NCBI GenBank assembly: GCA_013398175.1
Contig: VZRZ01003071.1
Span: forward strand, 128,193-192,192
DNA from: Climacteris rufus
Taxonomy: Eukaryota; Chordata; Aves; Passeriformes; Climacteridae
Direction: 5' to 3'
Length of the DNA: 64,000 nt
The position numbers and the translations under genes are program-made. Under the pieces are notes generated by a model that saw only the letters and a program-made list of their open reading frames with translations, ran no database searches and was not told the origin of the DNA. Positions 52,501 through 64,000 of the stretch are shown here, in pieces. Position 1 is the stretch's first letter; each line of letters opens with the position of its first letter.

Positions 52501-55500
52501 ACTATTAGCTCTGCAACCTTCCCAATTTACTTCAAACAACCATTTCCCAAAGATCCAATTTCATGAGAGTTAGGCCAGAAGAAATTCTTTTCATTCAAGG
52601 ATCTCTAACAGTCTAAATACATACCACAGATTTAAAAAACACCTTGCCCCTCCCCATATTGCCTAAGGTGAGTTCTAGAGAGATCTTGAGCATTTTCTAC
52701 AGCATTTATTCTGCATACAGTACTATAACCACTTGTATTTTGGACCTGATTCATCTCAATAAGTAACTACTTCGAAATCAAATGAATATATTTCCTCACA
52801 GGCTGAAACTATTTTGTGCAACCAGGAACACTGTCTCCATGTCAGCTGGATAGACATGTCAGCTGATTTCTCAGGGGGGCTTTCTGTCACAGAGGCTCTT
52901 CATTTTCACACAGTAAAAATATTTTGATACAGTCCAAATCTACATCTTGAGACTGTCTGCCTGGCAGACAACGACCTTGCACATTTATTAGTCTTGGAAA
53001 CTCCATGGAGACCATTCTTATTTTTTATGTATATTTAGACTGACAACCATTTCTCAGTTCTACAAGGCAAAGGTGTGTTTAATTTTTTTTTTTAACTATG
53101 ATAATAGAGTTCCTTAGCTGCAGAGCCCAAGGCATAATAGTAATTATCCTTGGCCACAGTGCCAATGGAAGGTGTTAATGAAGCCCCAGACTGAAGCAAG
53201 GTTAAGTCTGGGAGAAATTTGGCTCCTTCTTGTACACTTTACACAATTACATCTAGGTGTAAGTCAGGCATGTATCAGATGCTACTCCCTCACAGCCCTC
53301 TCGTAGCACAAGGTGGCTGCCACATACCAGACACAGCCTGGACACCAAGGACAAATGGCTTCCTCTCTTTCCTGAGCTATAGCAAAGCACAGCAAGTGAG
53401 TTCCATGATCAGGAAAGCACAACTGAGCTGCATGATCAGGCCCTGCCAAGCAGGAGAGTCATTGCTATGTACATTTAGGCCTCCATCACACAGAACCTGG
53501 ACAATTAGAGAAAAACCTTTTTTCTCACTTCCATTCCAAGCCCCTTTCAGTCTAAAAGACATTTCTGTGCAATGTAACAAAAAACAGTATTTCCTCTTCT
53601 CATTTAAGAATTTCCCAACCTCCTTGATCCTCTGTGGGTGCAGGAGACTGCATTGTACACTTGTTTATGTTAGGAAAAGGGGGTTCTAAAAGGCAGAAGT
53701 GCCTATCATTTTTTCCCCACATTTGATTAATTGCACTGACCACAACTACTCAAGTACCTCATAGGACTTCATTATCTTGAAACATGAACATGAAAACTGG
53801 AAGAAGAGGGTTTTGTGAGCAATGACCAAATACATCAGCTAAACTGCCAGAAAGACTACAAAGCAGAATGGTAATAGTCAATGTATAGATTAATTTCAGA
53901 ACTTATAGAAATGCACAGTGAAAAGAAAGGCAGTGTTTTCCACCAATGCTTTCAGCTACTCTTGTCTCTGTTCTGCATAAACTGGAAGACAACTTTCACA
54001 TCTAGTGGATATACCCTTTCTAATATTGAGCACAAAATGTTCAGACTACAAGCAGCTTAACTGTACAAAGGCCCAAGAGCCAACACAGACTTCTACACAG
54101 AGATCTGGGGTGCACCCAGAGCCTCATGACACAAGCAGCTAAAACATCTGTGTCCCACAATGTGCTGATGCACTGGCAAGTAAATGTGATCCAAAAAGAG
54201 CAGGTATTTTGAAGTAACAAGATTCTTGCCCACTGGCCCTTGCTGAAGTCATTTAAATACAAGCTCTACAAAGCAAAAGATCAACCACAAGAAGCTTACT
54301 ATGAAGAACATCTAGAACTTTTTCTAAAGAAAAGTTAAACAATTTTTATTTTAAATCTAATCTTGACATTTCAACCCTTTTTTAAAAATTATTTTAAAAC
54401 CTAAATACTTGGGAAGAAAACAAAAAGGCATAATTTATTTTGATTTTGAAATTGAAAACCAGCAGGACTCAGCTGAAGTTCAATGCACCAGCCGCTCCTA
54501 TCACCACCAAGCTTTCCCATTCCTGCCTCACCACTTCACTCAAGACAGGACTCAGGTTGATTCCTCTGGTTCTGGCCCACACTTAACATCACTCCTGAGC
54601 AGGAGATCTTGGGCCTCAGCTGCAGTTAAGTAACCAGTGCCCTCACCTGACCCTTCATATAGCCCACATGCAATGTCACCTCACAAGACAGACACTTTTC
54701 TCAAGGGTTTGGAAGCTAAAGAAATTTAGCAACTGGTTGGCCTCTATAAGTTCAGTTTGGGACGAGCATCAGGTGGCAACTTTTTGCTTCAGTTCTTTGC
54801 TATGAAAAGTCTGAGATCTCAAGGGCAAGTTATACAAAGCCTCCGGCATAAAGCATAAGGCTCTCCTGCACACCTTGGGTACGTGCCAGCTAAAATGGTG
54901 ACTGAATCTGTCGAACACAATTCCCCATTTCCATCACTCAGAAACCTTAACCAAAAGTGATAGGCTTTCTACTTCACCAAGAATGCCAATGCTTGTTTAG
55001 AGTGGAGTGAGTGCCACAATAAGCACAATGCTTTACGCCACTTACATAAATCAGAATAGACTAAACTTTTGTTATCTTCAGGGTCAATTGAATTTAGCTG
55101 GGAAACTCTATTTGTGATCTCTGCACATTTGACAGAGGGAAAGGAGTCAGATGGATAATTTATACAGATAAATGATAGCAAGGTCTAATTTCATTTGTGT
55201 AGTCATTTGCTTATTTCTTTTATTTGTGTTCTTCCTGAAGTACTTGCATGAAGCATGGAATTGCATTCTGTTTGAGTGGTTAATACAGCATGAAGAGAAA
55301 TACATACTTGTCATGTCATTTCAGGCCCTGCACAGCAGAATCACATGTTAAATTATTTTTGGCTACTGAAAGCAAAACAGTGCAGACGCTATAAAAACCA
55401 GATGACCAGAAATAAGAATTTCTATAAGCTAGTTTTAATGTAAATAACTGTCCATGTATCTCTTGTGCAGTTCAGGATCAGCTCTCTTCTATTACAAAGT

Positions 55501-55630
55501 ACGATACAATATGTTTTTGCAGCCATTCGTCACAGTGTCATTCCAATGAAAAGCTAAGAGTGAAGGTTTTTTGAGACAAAACTTTTGGGGACACTTTGCA
55601 AACTTTTGTTATCTCCCAGTTGTTCCTCAT

Positions 55631-55670
55631 GTAATTGTGTAAGCAATTTTGTACTTGTGTAAGCAACACC
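55631..55670. repeat. Imperfect 20-bp tandem repeat (2 copies)
   Basis: Two adjacent 20-bp units share ttgtgtaagcaa (55635-55646 and 55655-55666), with about 16 of 20 positions identical. Confidence 0.75.
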
Positions 55671-56129
55671 TTCACTGAATGTAAATAAAATATTGAATTT
55701 ATAATATTAGCTAGCTTGGTTTGTCTAGGCCAGTGTCTTTTCCATATCTGTCACCGACACCACACCAATCTCTCTAAAGCTCATAAAATCTTTTGCAGAC
55801 ATACAAGAAACCAAATTCCTAGAAGAGAATATTCTTCAGAATATTGTAATATTCATTGGCTTTTGTGCTGAAGCATGAGGATTTTAATTCTTTATAATTT
55901 CTTAATCCTATCAAGTATACTTGTGCATTTTCTACTTATCTGCATAGAGTCTAATTATTACCAAAAAAATTAAAAATAAAAAATCCTAAGATCCTAAGCA
56001 CTCAATACATTAACTCTGAGTTCACAAAGTTCTTCCTGGTTTTAAGCCTCGACTCTGCCTCCTATGGAGTTGAAATAAAATCCTTCTTGCTCTCTCTTTT
56101 CATCACTGTTTTCCCTCCTCCAAATATGA

Positions 56130-56145
56130 TTTTTTTTTTTTTTTT
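56130..56145. repeat. T16 homopolymer
   Basis: Sixteen T residues within a pyrimidine-rich stretch (ttttccctcctcc upstream). Confidence 0.85.
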
Positions 56146-58094
56146 ACTAACAGCTCCAAGACCCTGCTCTTTACCACATCTTTAATCAGCTTTCACTTCC
56201 CTTTGAATACTTAAATGCGCATCATATATATCTTCCCCAAGCACCAGAGAGGAAAAAGGAATAATGTGGCATTCCTAAAACATTTACATTAATCTCTCTC
56301 CAGTGACACTTTGGCCCTTTCTTCCATAAACCCCAATACAGCTGTGAAATTCTTTATTTTCCAATGAGCACAACCTTGCAAGACTCAGCAGCGAATTTCC
56401 CCGGCCATTGCACTGCCCATTGACCTACTCCTGTTGGAGTCACTGAGCTACTGCCTTCTCTAGCCTGGATGGGTATCACCCACAAGCAATTGTTCTTCCT
56501 AGTTCCAGGTTAGAGGTGAGAATATTAAACACTATCTATAGGATAGAACTCATGGGTCCTTAGCATTAGGTTTCTGCTGTACTGACCATTCACTTTCACC
56601 AACCTTCACAGAGCTCTTGAATTACAATGGCTTCCCACGTCCATTGTGCCTTTCTCCAGAACTGCTTAGATATGCTGCTGGCTTCTGCCAGAGCACGTGT
56701 TTTCCATATGGTAACCCATTGACCTATAATAGCATTGTCTGAAAATTCTGAAAAAAAATTTATACCTTACAGCAAGTGTTTCCACCTTTGGCAAAGATCA
56801 AATTGTCTTATAACCCTGTGTTTAATTGGGTATTGCTTTGGGAAATTGTGTTGCAGCTTCAGCAAAAGCCACAAGCTGTCTCAGAGGATCTGAAAGCTAT
56901 TGTAACTGTCCTATTTTAATGGAATTGCACTTGGAGTGTTGCAGCAAAACATTTCATACATCTCATTCCAGTTCCTTGAAGAGATAATGAACAAAACCAA
57001 AAGAACAGTGAGCTGATAATAAAGCTACTTGTGTTTTTTGGTTTTTTTTAAGATTTAGTAGTACCAAATCTTGCCATCTCTGGGAAGACATGACAAGTCG
57101 AACCAACATAGCCTACAAATGAACTTTACATTTTGTCTACACCAGGCAGTTTACAGCTGGACCAGCTACTGATACATGAGCTAGGTCATTTTGAAGTCAC
57201 ACAGAAGGTTTTTCTGTGCTACAGTGCACTGAGCAGTGCAGACAAGCTCATAAGTGGCACATCTCACAAATGCAAACTAGGGCAGAAGGGTCTGACGTTC
57301 TGGTTAAGTCCCACGTGTTTCTGATGCAGTCAGTGCAGTTGTTATACTACATCGGCTTCCTCCATCAAAAGATCATGCAAAATATAATTCAATTCAAGAT
57401 TCAACAGAGATGCAGAACCCACTCTAGAAGCTTACATCATTCATTGAGGAAATACCATGAAAAGAGATGATTCAGCATTGAATTGGGTCTAGTTTGTAGT
57501 TATCCTTGCTCTGGAATTTTCAGGCTGAACACATGAGCTAAAAATGCCTCTAAAATATTTCAAAATTCTGTACAGAACTTTTCAACAAGGTTTTCACCCC
57601 ATTACATAACTGAGATGGAAGGGAATGTTATTCACCCCAATACAAATTTTTCTTTACACAAATCATATAGTATTTACTACTTCGAAGTGGAAATGAGGGT
57701 TCTTTCTCACAGCTGAGATGCAAGAAATTACCACATGCTGCTTATTGTCAGCAGCAGAATCCTTATGAGTTTTTTTTTTTTGGCCTCATAAGCCACTTTA
57801 AAAGGAAACAAAATTTCAGGATGTACGAGTAACCCTTTTAACGTGGTGAATGATTTATTACACCATCACAAACTTTTACAGTCCTGTTACTGGTTTTTGA
57901 GGAAGCTTAATCTTATATTCCACTTGGAACATGACTGCGCCGAATTTTCAACTTCAAATATTTGTTGTAGTTCAGTAAAACATCTGCAGATACATGCATG
58001 TCACATACTTCAGTATTTTACTCCAATGCACTACTGAAGAACCCTAACTACTTGAACTGCACTTTTAAGAATAAGCTTCAAGGACATTAAAAAC

Positions 58095-58112
58095 AAAAAA
58101 AAAAAAAAAAAA
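58095..58112. repeat. A18 homopolymer
   Basis: Eighteen A residues followed by caacg and a T7 run; possibly an old retroposon tail, but no body is recognised upstream. Confidence 0.85.
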
Positions 58113-58550
58113 CAACGTTTTTTTCCAAACCAAAAAGCAGAATCATGGTCAGAGTTTTCATTTACTGCCTCCATAAGTGTTAATTAAAATCACCGGGTTC
58201 ATGTACACCATCTGATAAAACAACAAGCAAATAATGGATAGAGAGCCTTGTTACAGAATCAAGTGTTCTTTTGCAGAGGAGCCTCAGAATTTGCAGTGCT
58301 GGTTTTGCTCTGTTTAATCTACCAGTTATACCTTGCACAAAAGTATTCACTTACCCCTGACAAAACACTCTCCTGTTTGCATTATCTTTGCTGGACTGTC
58401 ATAATGCCCTCTCCACTTTCAAACCTCTGAGAACACAGGATAAAAATTCAGACTCAATTTGTCTTACAGCAGTGGAGACAGGTCTACTACTCAGAGCTGG
58501 AATAAGAGACACTGGACTGGAATAAAAGCAGGACTTTGTATTAAAATATT

Positions 58551-58579
58551 TATATATGTGTGCGCACGTACATGTACAT
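58551..58579. repeat. 29-bp strictly alternating purine/pyrimidine tract (Z-DNA candidate)
   Basis: Every base from 58551 to 58579 alternates pyrimidine and purine: (TA)3, then TGTGTGCGCACG, then TACATGTACAT. It contains the palindromes GTGCGCAC (58560-58567) and GTACATGTAC (58568-58577) and three CpG/GC steps in its core. Confidence 0.8.
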
Positions 58580-61500
58580 TTTCACAACAACTGACTTGCA
58601 TAATGCTCTTCTGTGAGTCCTAAGAATTGACTTATTCTTTGTGGGCTGTGCACTCAGCCACAATCCAGCTATGAACATCCAAGAGAAACAATGGCACTAT
58701 CAACAATTACAAAGAAGCTCAGCTAATTCCAACAAACTCTGCTAATCCCTGAAAGAGAGGAAATGCCATGGCTAAATAGCACCACTTTTACACTAGTTTT
58801 AAATTAGAAAAACAAAACAATATCTGCCAATTAGGTCTTATGGCTAAAAACTAAGAGATGTACTACCAAAGAGCCACACTCAGTATGATTACACACACAG
58901 AAATGATTACACAGAAAGGAAGTAAGAAACCATCTATCCCAATACCACCTTCCCTTTTTTTCCCTTTGTAAATTAACAACATGAAGCAGAGCAGGTATTG
59001 TGTGACCCTCCTGTCTGTACACTGACAGTGGTTCCAGCAACTTAGCAGAATTAATCTGAGTTAGAGATGGCTTCCAATCCACTTTTTGGATTGGAAAAGA
59101 ACAAGAGAATTATTCTCGTTAAAAATTCTTGAATTTAAGTCCTTTATGTTTTCCTTCATACTGCAAGGTAGCAAGCAGTGCAATTTAGTTGTACTTTCCA
59201 CAAAAAAAGGACTTATTTTTAAACATGAATTTTTGTTGGACACCCCTTCAATCCCATTTTACAACATGCAGATACTTCCTACTCGTTTCTCTTCTATCCA
59301 CATTTTTATATTCTACTATTATCGTATCTTTTCATGCAGCAATCCTAATCTATTGTGTTTCTCCTCCTGTACAAGCAGCTCCACATCTTTAGCCATTCTT
59401 CTTGTCCTTCTTCTAGATTTTATCAGTTTTACTGTGACCTTTAAGAGACAGGATCATCAGATCTGCGCACAGAATTTGAGATACAGAAGTGCACTTGAAA
59501 AATGAGGTTGATTTGCTCTCCATTCCCTTCCTAAGAATCCCTAAAATTTATTTGTGTTTTCTTACTGTCACCAAGCATTCAAGTAGTGGTTTTTGAGAAA
59601 TACCCACAATAGATGCAAGATCTCTTTCCTGAATGGTAATAACAGTTTTCAAATTTACTACTGTGTACGTGAATGCATATATATTCTGTGCAGAAACACA
59701 CACGTAGCATATTGCAGCAGAAAATGTTTCTTGACAGCCCCAAAATGATAAAAAAACAAAATGCCCAGAAAAAAAAAAAACCCACGACAACAATCTGTCG
59801 TACTGGATCAAAATAATTACTGAACTATATGCATCTTCCCATCGCTATGTCCATTCCCCCAAAAATGATTATTATTTATAAAAGCAGACAGCCTGAAAAA
59901 CAGGAGGACACACATTTGGTGTTTGGCCAATGTCCAAAATGAAATCAAACACAGGTATGCCCTCACCAGCTAACATGCAGATAACCATCATTTGCTCTTC
60001 CCACCACACAACACATGTTGCAGGGGGTTGTCACATAGCCAGGAATCTGTCACTGCTCTCAGACTGCTCAAACACAAACAACCCCTCAACTTGGGGCAAG
60101 GAAGTTGTTTGTTGGCTGTTAAAAAGCCTGCACAGCACAAGGACTGCAGGACTACTGTACAGCCTGATCCAGAGTACCCCAAGCCCACTGCAAGTGGCGG
60201 TGTAGCACAAGAGATTTTGACCTTGAGGTCATTCCAGGGCAATGTAGGGAGCAGTTGAGTGGGGGCTGTCACACAGACCCTCTGGCAGAGCACAGCATGG
60301 CAATGTGTGGGTCTGCACACATCCACACTCTGACCTGAGGCTTCTGCATGCAGAACACAGAGCTTTTTTTCTGCCATCTTCACATGCATCTTTAATGCAT
60401 CCACCTGTACCAGGAGGGTAACTGTAGCACACAGGACAACAGGGGTGAACACACCTAATAACAAATATCTGATAAGACACACCACAGAGAGTAGGCATGA
60501 GTGTGTTGGTTAGGAAAGCAAAATATATATCCTGTAGAAAAACAGTCAAATTCTCACAATCTCTAGTAACTGCAAATAAATCCGACCGTGTTCCTTTAGA
60601 AAAGTCTGTGCTACATGTACATTCATATTTTTCAGAAAATATCAAGAACATCTTTACCTGCCTCAGTGAAATCAAAGAGCATATTATGAAGCACCAGAAG
60701 GTATTTCCTTGCCAGGTTTTCTATTTGTGTTTTCTGATCATCTGGGTGTTTTTCATCTGCACCCAACTGAGCACTGCTACCTCACCGGTTACTTTGTTCT
60801 GGCCTGCTCATCTGCTGCAATAACTTCTTTGTTTTCCAGTTGGTAATTTCATCTTCTAGCATGTATCATCCTGCTTGGCTACTTTATTCAACTCTATGAA
60901 GTTGCCATTGCAAATTATTTGCACAAATGGAGAGCGAATTCTTTTTACATTAACTCTCCCCTGCCCCAGACTTGCTCCAGCAGTGCATTCAGCAGTGCTG
61001 GAGTAAATGGTGGAAAATGACACAACCAGAAACTGGAACAACCGAACTCAAGGGCTCAAGGAGAATTACACATGGCAAAAGTAATACTCACAGGCACAGG
61101 AAACCAAGACAGCTTATCTTAGTTCTAATCTTCTAATAAAAATATTTCCTTAATTTTTTTTATGATCTGTACATGCAGCATAAATCCTCCATTATCCACA
61201 GCTAATTTCAAGGAGAGAAAAGAACAATGATATGCTCCACGTTGTTTCAAATAAATAAAAAATTACACTGCAGCAGCAAATAACAAGTCAGTTCTTAACA
61301 TCAGAAAGAGGCACAATCCTAACAGGATCCAAAGAATGGTCTATAGGTAATCTTGTTGTCTTCAATTTCTGCTCGTCAATTGAAGCACTCCTATTAAATG
61401 GCCTTTATATGCTCCCTAATTCAAAAAATGCCAAGAAGTTAATTTAATCCTCAAAGCAGATACTATCAGGAGTGTGTCTAGTGCTGTAAACAGCTGATAA

Positions 61501-62888
61501 AAAAGCAGCTCAAATTCAGGAGCAGAAAATTTCAGTTTTTTTCCATAACATTAACTTCTACACTTCCCTACTTCTCTTTTGTAGATCTTAACACACTTTA
61601 TGTGCATACAAAAATTAATACTCTAACACGACGGGAGGCCTGAAAGATAAAAAGTATCCCCAGCCAACCTTTTCACCTTAATTATGTAACACCCTTGTTT
61701 TGAGAAGTTTAAAATACTTCACTTATTGAAACACTCCGTTTCTGAAGACTGAATTGCTCCACATTAAAAACTTCATGAGAGCTACAATCTCACTCTGAGC
61801 ACCATGATCAATATATATGTTGAGTCCTCCTTATTGAAACAGCATCTCAAGAGCACTTGACTCAACTCACTTATTGCCCATCAGGGGTCAGCCTGATTCA
61901 TATCACAAATTGATGATATCCCTGTGCTTCCTTCAATGCTATTTCAAAAAGGGTAAGACGGCAATCAGAATAGAAACAGCCTTTGTCTTTCAGGGGCTTC
62001 TTTTGTCAGAGACATCAACAATAGGCTGAGTTGATGTCTACAGTTCTAATGCTTATAGGAGATCAGGGTTACAACAGATACAACTGCAGGAAAAAGCAAG
62101 ACAGCAGGACCTGGAGGAGCAGTAGGTAGATAGAGAATGATGGCTCTATGCAGGGAGGGATGAAGACAGCACAGGTGATGCCCAGAGGACACAGGGGTCA
62201 CACACACTCCAGCTGCTGTGCACTAAAACACCCTCCCTTCACAGCTGTGTGGTGCCTCACTCGAGAAAACACACAGCTACATTTTTAACTAATTGTGTGT
62301 CTTTGGACACATGTAGCAATCTGTCTCATATCAATATTTAGAAAGTTTTTTCACAAAATTATTCATTTTTAAATCTTGATGTTAATCCTAGTCAGCGGTT
62401 TTCCATTTTGGCAAGAAGGCTTTCCAGTGGAGGGATGGGAGACTGAAAATTCCACAGACGGCAGCACAGCAAGTATCACCATTCCCTTTTTCCACTTTCT
62501 CTAAAAGGCTGAGCAGTCCTTAAGGGCCCTACAAGAGCCTGGGGACAGTTGACTAAAAATTAGTCGTGCAAGATTTTTTTTTTAATTCAGGGAAATCGTA
62601 TGGAAGTGATAGCAACAATTACAAGATGAATGCACTGTTAAATAGTCACAATGAACAAGAGTGGAATCACAGAATAAATTAGAATGATATTACAAGAAAC
62701 ACTTTGAAAACCAGATTAAACTAGATTGGCTTGAAAAATGGTTCAGTATTCAAAAGTTTGTACTATCTGGAATAAGTCTTGCATGAATAATATTTTAAAT
62801 ATATGTTAATGATTTTTTTATGATTACACATTGTGAACAGTATTTAATAACACATATTTAAAATTACTGTTTTAAAATATATATAAAG

Positions 62889-62918
62889 TTGGGGGGGTGT
62901 TGGGTTTTTTTCCCCCAA
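62889..62918. repeat. G7/T7/C5 low-complexity inverted repeat
   Basis: TTGGGGG (62889-62895) pairs with CCCCCAA (62912-62918) across a tgttgggttttttt-type spacer. It follows an AT dinucleotide stretch. Only three G-tracts are present, so it is not a canonical quadruplex. Confidence 0.6.
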
Positions 62919-64000
62919 GTCATTATGCTACTGGGAACACAAGCATATTTAAAACCAAAAAACTAAAGTGAGGATGTAATACATCTTGTGTAATGACTCT
63001 TTTTGATTCTCAGTCATTTCAGTTGCATGACTCCAGTGCCTACAGCACAGAGCAGAAATCATCTTATCATCAAATCCACAAATGTATACCTGTGCAAATA
63101 AAAATTTAGAGCAACAATTCCAGAAATTTGTAACTTTAGGAGTGCAATTAGATCCACCATAAAAAGCAGCTGATATTCAGGCAGGAGGTCATCTGAATAT
63201 TTTCTAAATGAGATACTTCCACACAGAGTCTGAAAGGGACAGTCTAAGGGGCAGGTGCACTAAAAGCCACTGGAGACATTTGTGGCTCACTGCAGCTCCC
63301 AAATGTCCCCAGAGGGATACTCTGGGCAGAAGCAGCTATCCCAGTCCACCACATGCAACCCAAGGGTTGGACAGGGCTGTTATAAGTGCAGAAGGGGCAC
63401 AAGCACACCCCCAGTTCCTGCAGTCTCCACAGTGATGGCACAGTTTTGCCCACACCTCTTCCAACCAAAGATGCAAGTTTTAGCCATGATAACACACCAG
63501 AATTTGAGCAGATCTGGGGAAAGGGCACAAGCCATTGTTCTTGGCCTTTAAAACACAAAATACTTAGCAAAGAAATATTTAACATTACATTTGGGTGGGG
63601 GGCAGGAATGCAGGTGGTCAGAGGAGATGGCCAGTGAGACACCAATGATATTATGACAAGATGATCATGGTGTGCCCTTTCAGACTTCACAACAGGAATC
63701 TTGAACTCAGTAATATTTATATATGCCAAAATAAGCTACATTAAATTTACCACCATGTCAATATGGCAGCTGCCACTGATCACTTGGAAAAACCTAATAG
63801 AGACAATAATAACATAAAAACAATGACAATAATACTTCACCCTTTAAAAACCTGACATTTTCATCTCACTAGATAGAAATTACTACAATAAATATAAAGT
63901 TTCATATTTGTAAGGCCAGTAGATTTCATTATAGCCATTTAGTCAGTTTCTGCACCCTATTGCTATGACATGTTATCAAATGACTCTCACATCAAGTCTA

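Larger units (their letters stand above)
40405..64000 (-). other. GRID1: GRID1 intron preceding the exon (3' part of intron 2)
   Basis: This is the transcript-upstream intron, cut by the right window edge, so it exceeds 23.5 kb. It is AT-rich with no coding exon found; the longest open frame (63244-63729, minus, 161 codons) has no recognisable domain. Contents seen: a GC-richer patch (41290-41760), a TAAT-rich cluster (41978-42046), an E-box/SOX-like cluster (42246-42330), a perfect 28-bp tandem duplication (48001-48058), a TATA/E-box/CpG cluster (49100-49570), a 20-bp imperfect tandem (55631-55670), long T and A runs (T16 at 56130-56145, T12 at 57770-57781, A18 at 58095-58112) and a Z-DNA-type tract (58551-58579). 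The stretches 42335-48000, 49575-55625 and 58585-64000 showed little else that could be named. In mammals GRID1 intron 2 hosts miR-346; no copy was recognised here. Confidence 0.8.

Noticed and set aside
53219..53689. 156-codon plus-strand frame
   Set aside because: No recognisable motif, and it is antisense to GRID1 in intron sequence.
58095..58112. A18 run as the tail of a processed pseudogene
   Set aside because: No mRNA-like or retroposon body was recognised upstream and no target-site duplication was seen.
59988..60485. 165-codon Cys/Val/Leu-rich open frame, minus strand
   Set aside because: Resembles membrane protein only because of composition; overlapping frames on the plus strand and no recognisable family or splicing context.
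63244..63729. Longest open frame, 161 codons, minus strand
   Set aside because: No domain, mixed low-complexity composition, no splice-site pair and competing frames on the other strand; within chance for 64 kb.
40405..64000. miR-346, which sits in GRID1 intron 2 in mammals
   Set aside because: I saw neither the mature sequence nor its complement; it may be absent in this lineage or outside the window.
1..64000. CRISPR arrays, operons, phage or bacterial defence systems
   Set aside because: No regularly spaced repeats, no dense coding and clear vertebrate intron/exon structure.

Overview
The window is vertebrate nuclear DNA, most likely from a bird. It is AT-rich and almost entirely intronic, with one unambiguous protein-coding exon. 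Two decayed CR1 non-LTR retrotransposon fragments have the sequence style of the bird/sauropsid CR1 family. Interspersed repeats recognisable by eye are very sparse, which suits a bird better than a mammal. There are no tandem genes, operons or bacterial-type ORFs, and no open frame exceeds about 165 codons.

The exon lies on the minus strand at 40120-40404 and belongs to GRID1, which encodes the delta-1 ionotropic glutamate receptor GluD1. It carries 94 complete codons plus a split codon at each end, and is flanked by a good acceptor and donor. It encodes part of the extracellular amino-terminal domain, about residues 80-173 of the protein. That domain binds cerebellins and so links the postsynaptic receptor to presynaptic neurexins. 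The gene reads right to left. Positions 40405-64000 are therefore the 3' part of the preceding intron (intron 2 by the human exon order), and 1-40119 are the 5' part of the following intron (intron 3). Both introns run off the window, as expected for a gene known to have very long introns.

Layout: 1-19778 is intron 3 with only short simple repeats and a few inverted repeats. 19779-20042 is a CR1 3' end. 20043-31489 is intron 3 with microsatellites. 31490-31965 is a second CR1, internally deleted, which keeps a readable stretch of the C-terminal reverse-transcriptase-protein code. 31966-40119 is intron 3 with a long alternating purine/pyrimidine tract and a GC-richer patch at about 37860-38240. 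40120-40404 is the GRID1 exon, very CpG-dense against CpG-poor surroundings. 40405-64000 is intron 2 with a GC-richer patch, a TAAT-rich palindromic cluster, a perfect 28-bp tandem duplication, a TATA/E-box/CpG cluster near 49.1-49.6 kb and a Z-DNA-type tract at 58.55 kb.

I found no clear new biological system. The most unusual structures are a pair of mutually exclusive overlapping hairpins at 19106-19144, the rearranged CR1 at 31490-31965, the CpG concentration inside the exon, and some candidate intronic regulatory clusters. All of these except the exon identity are inferences from reading alone.
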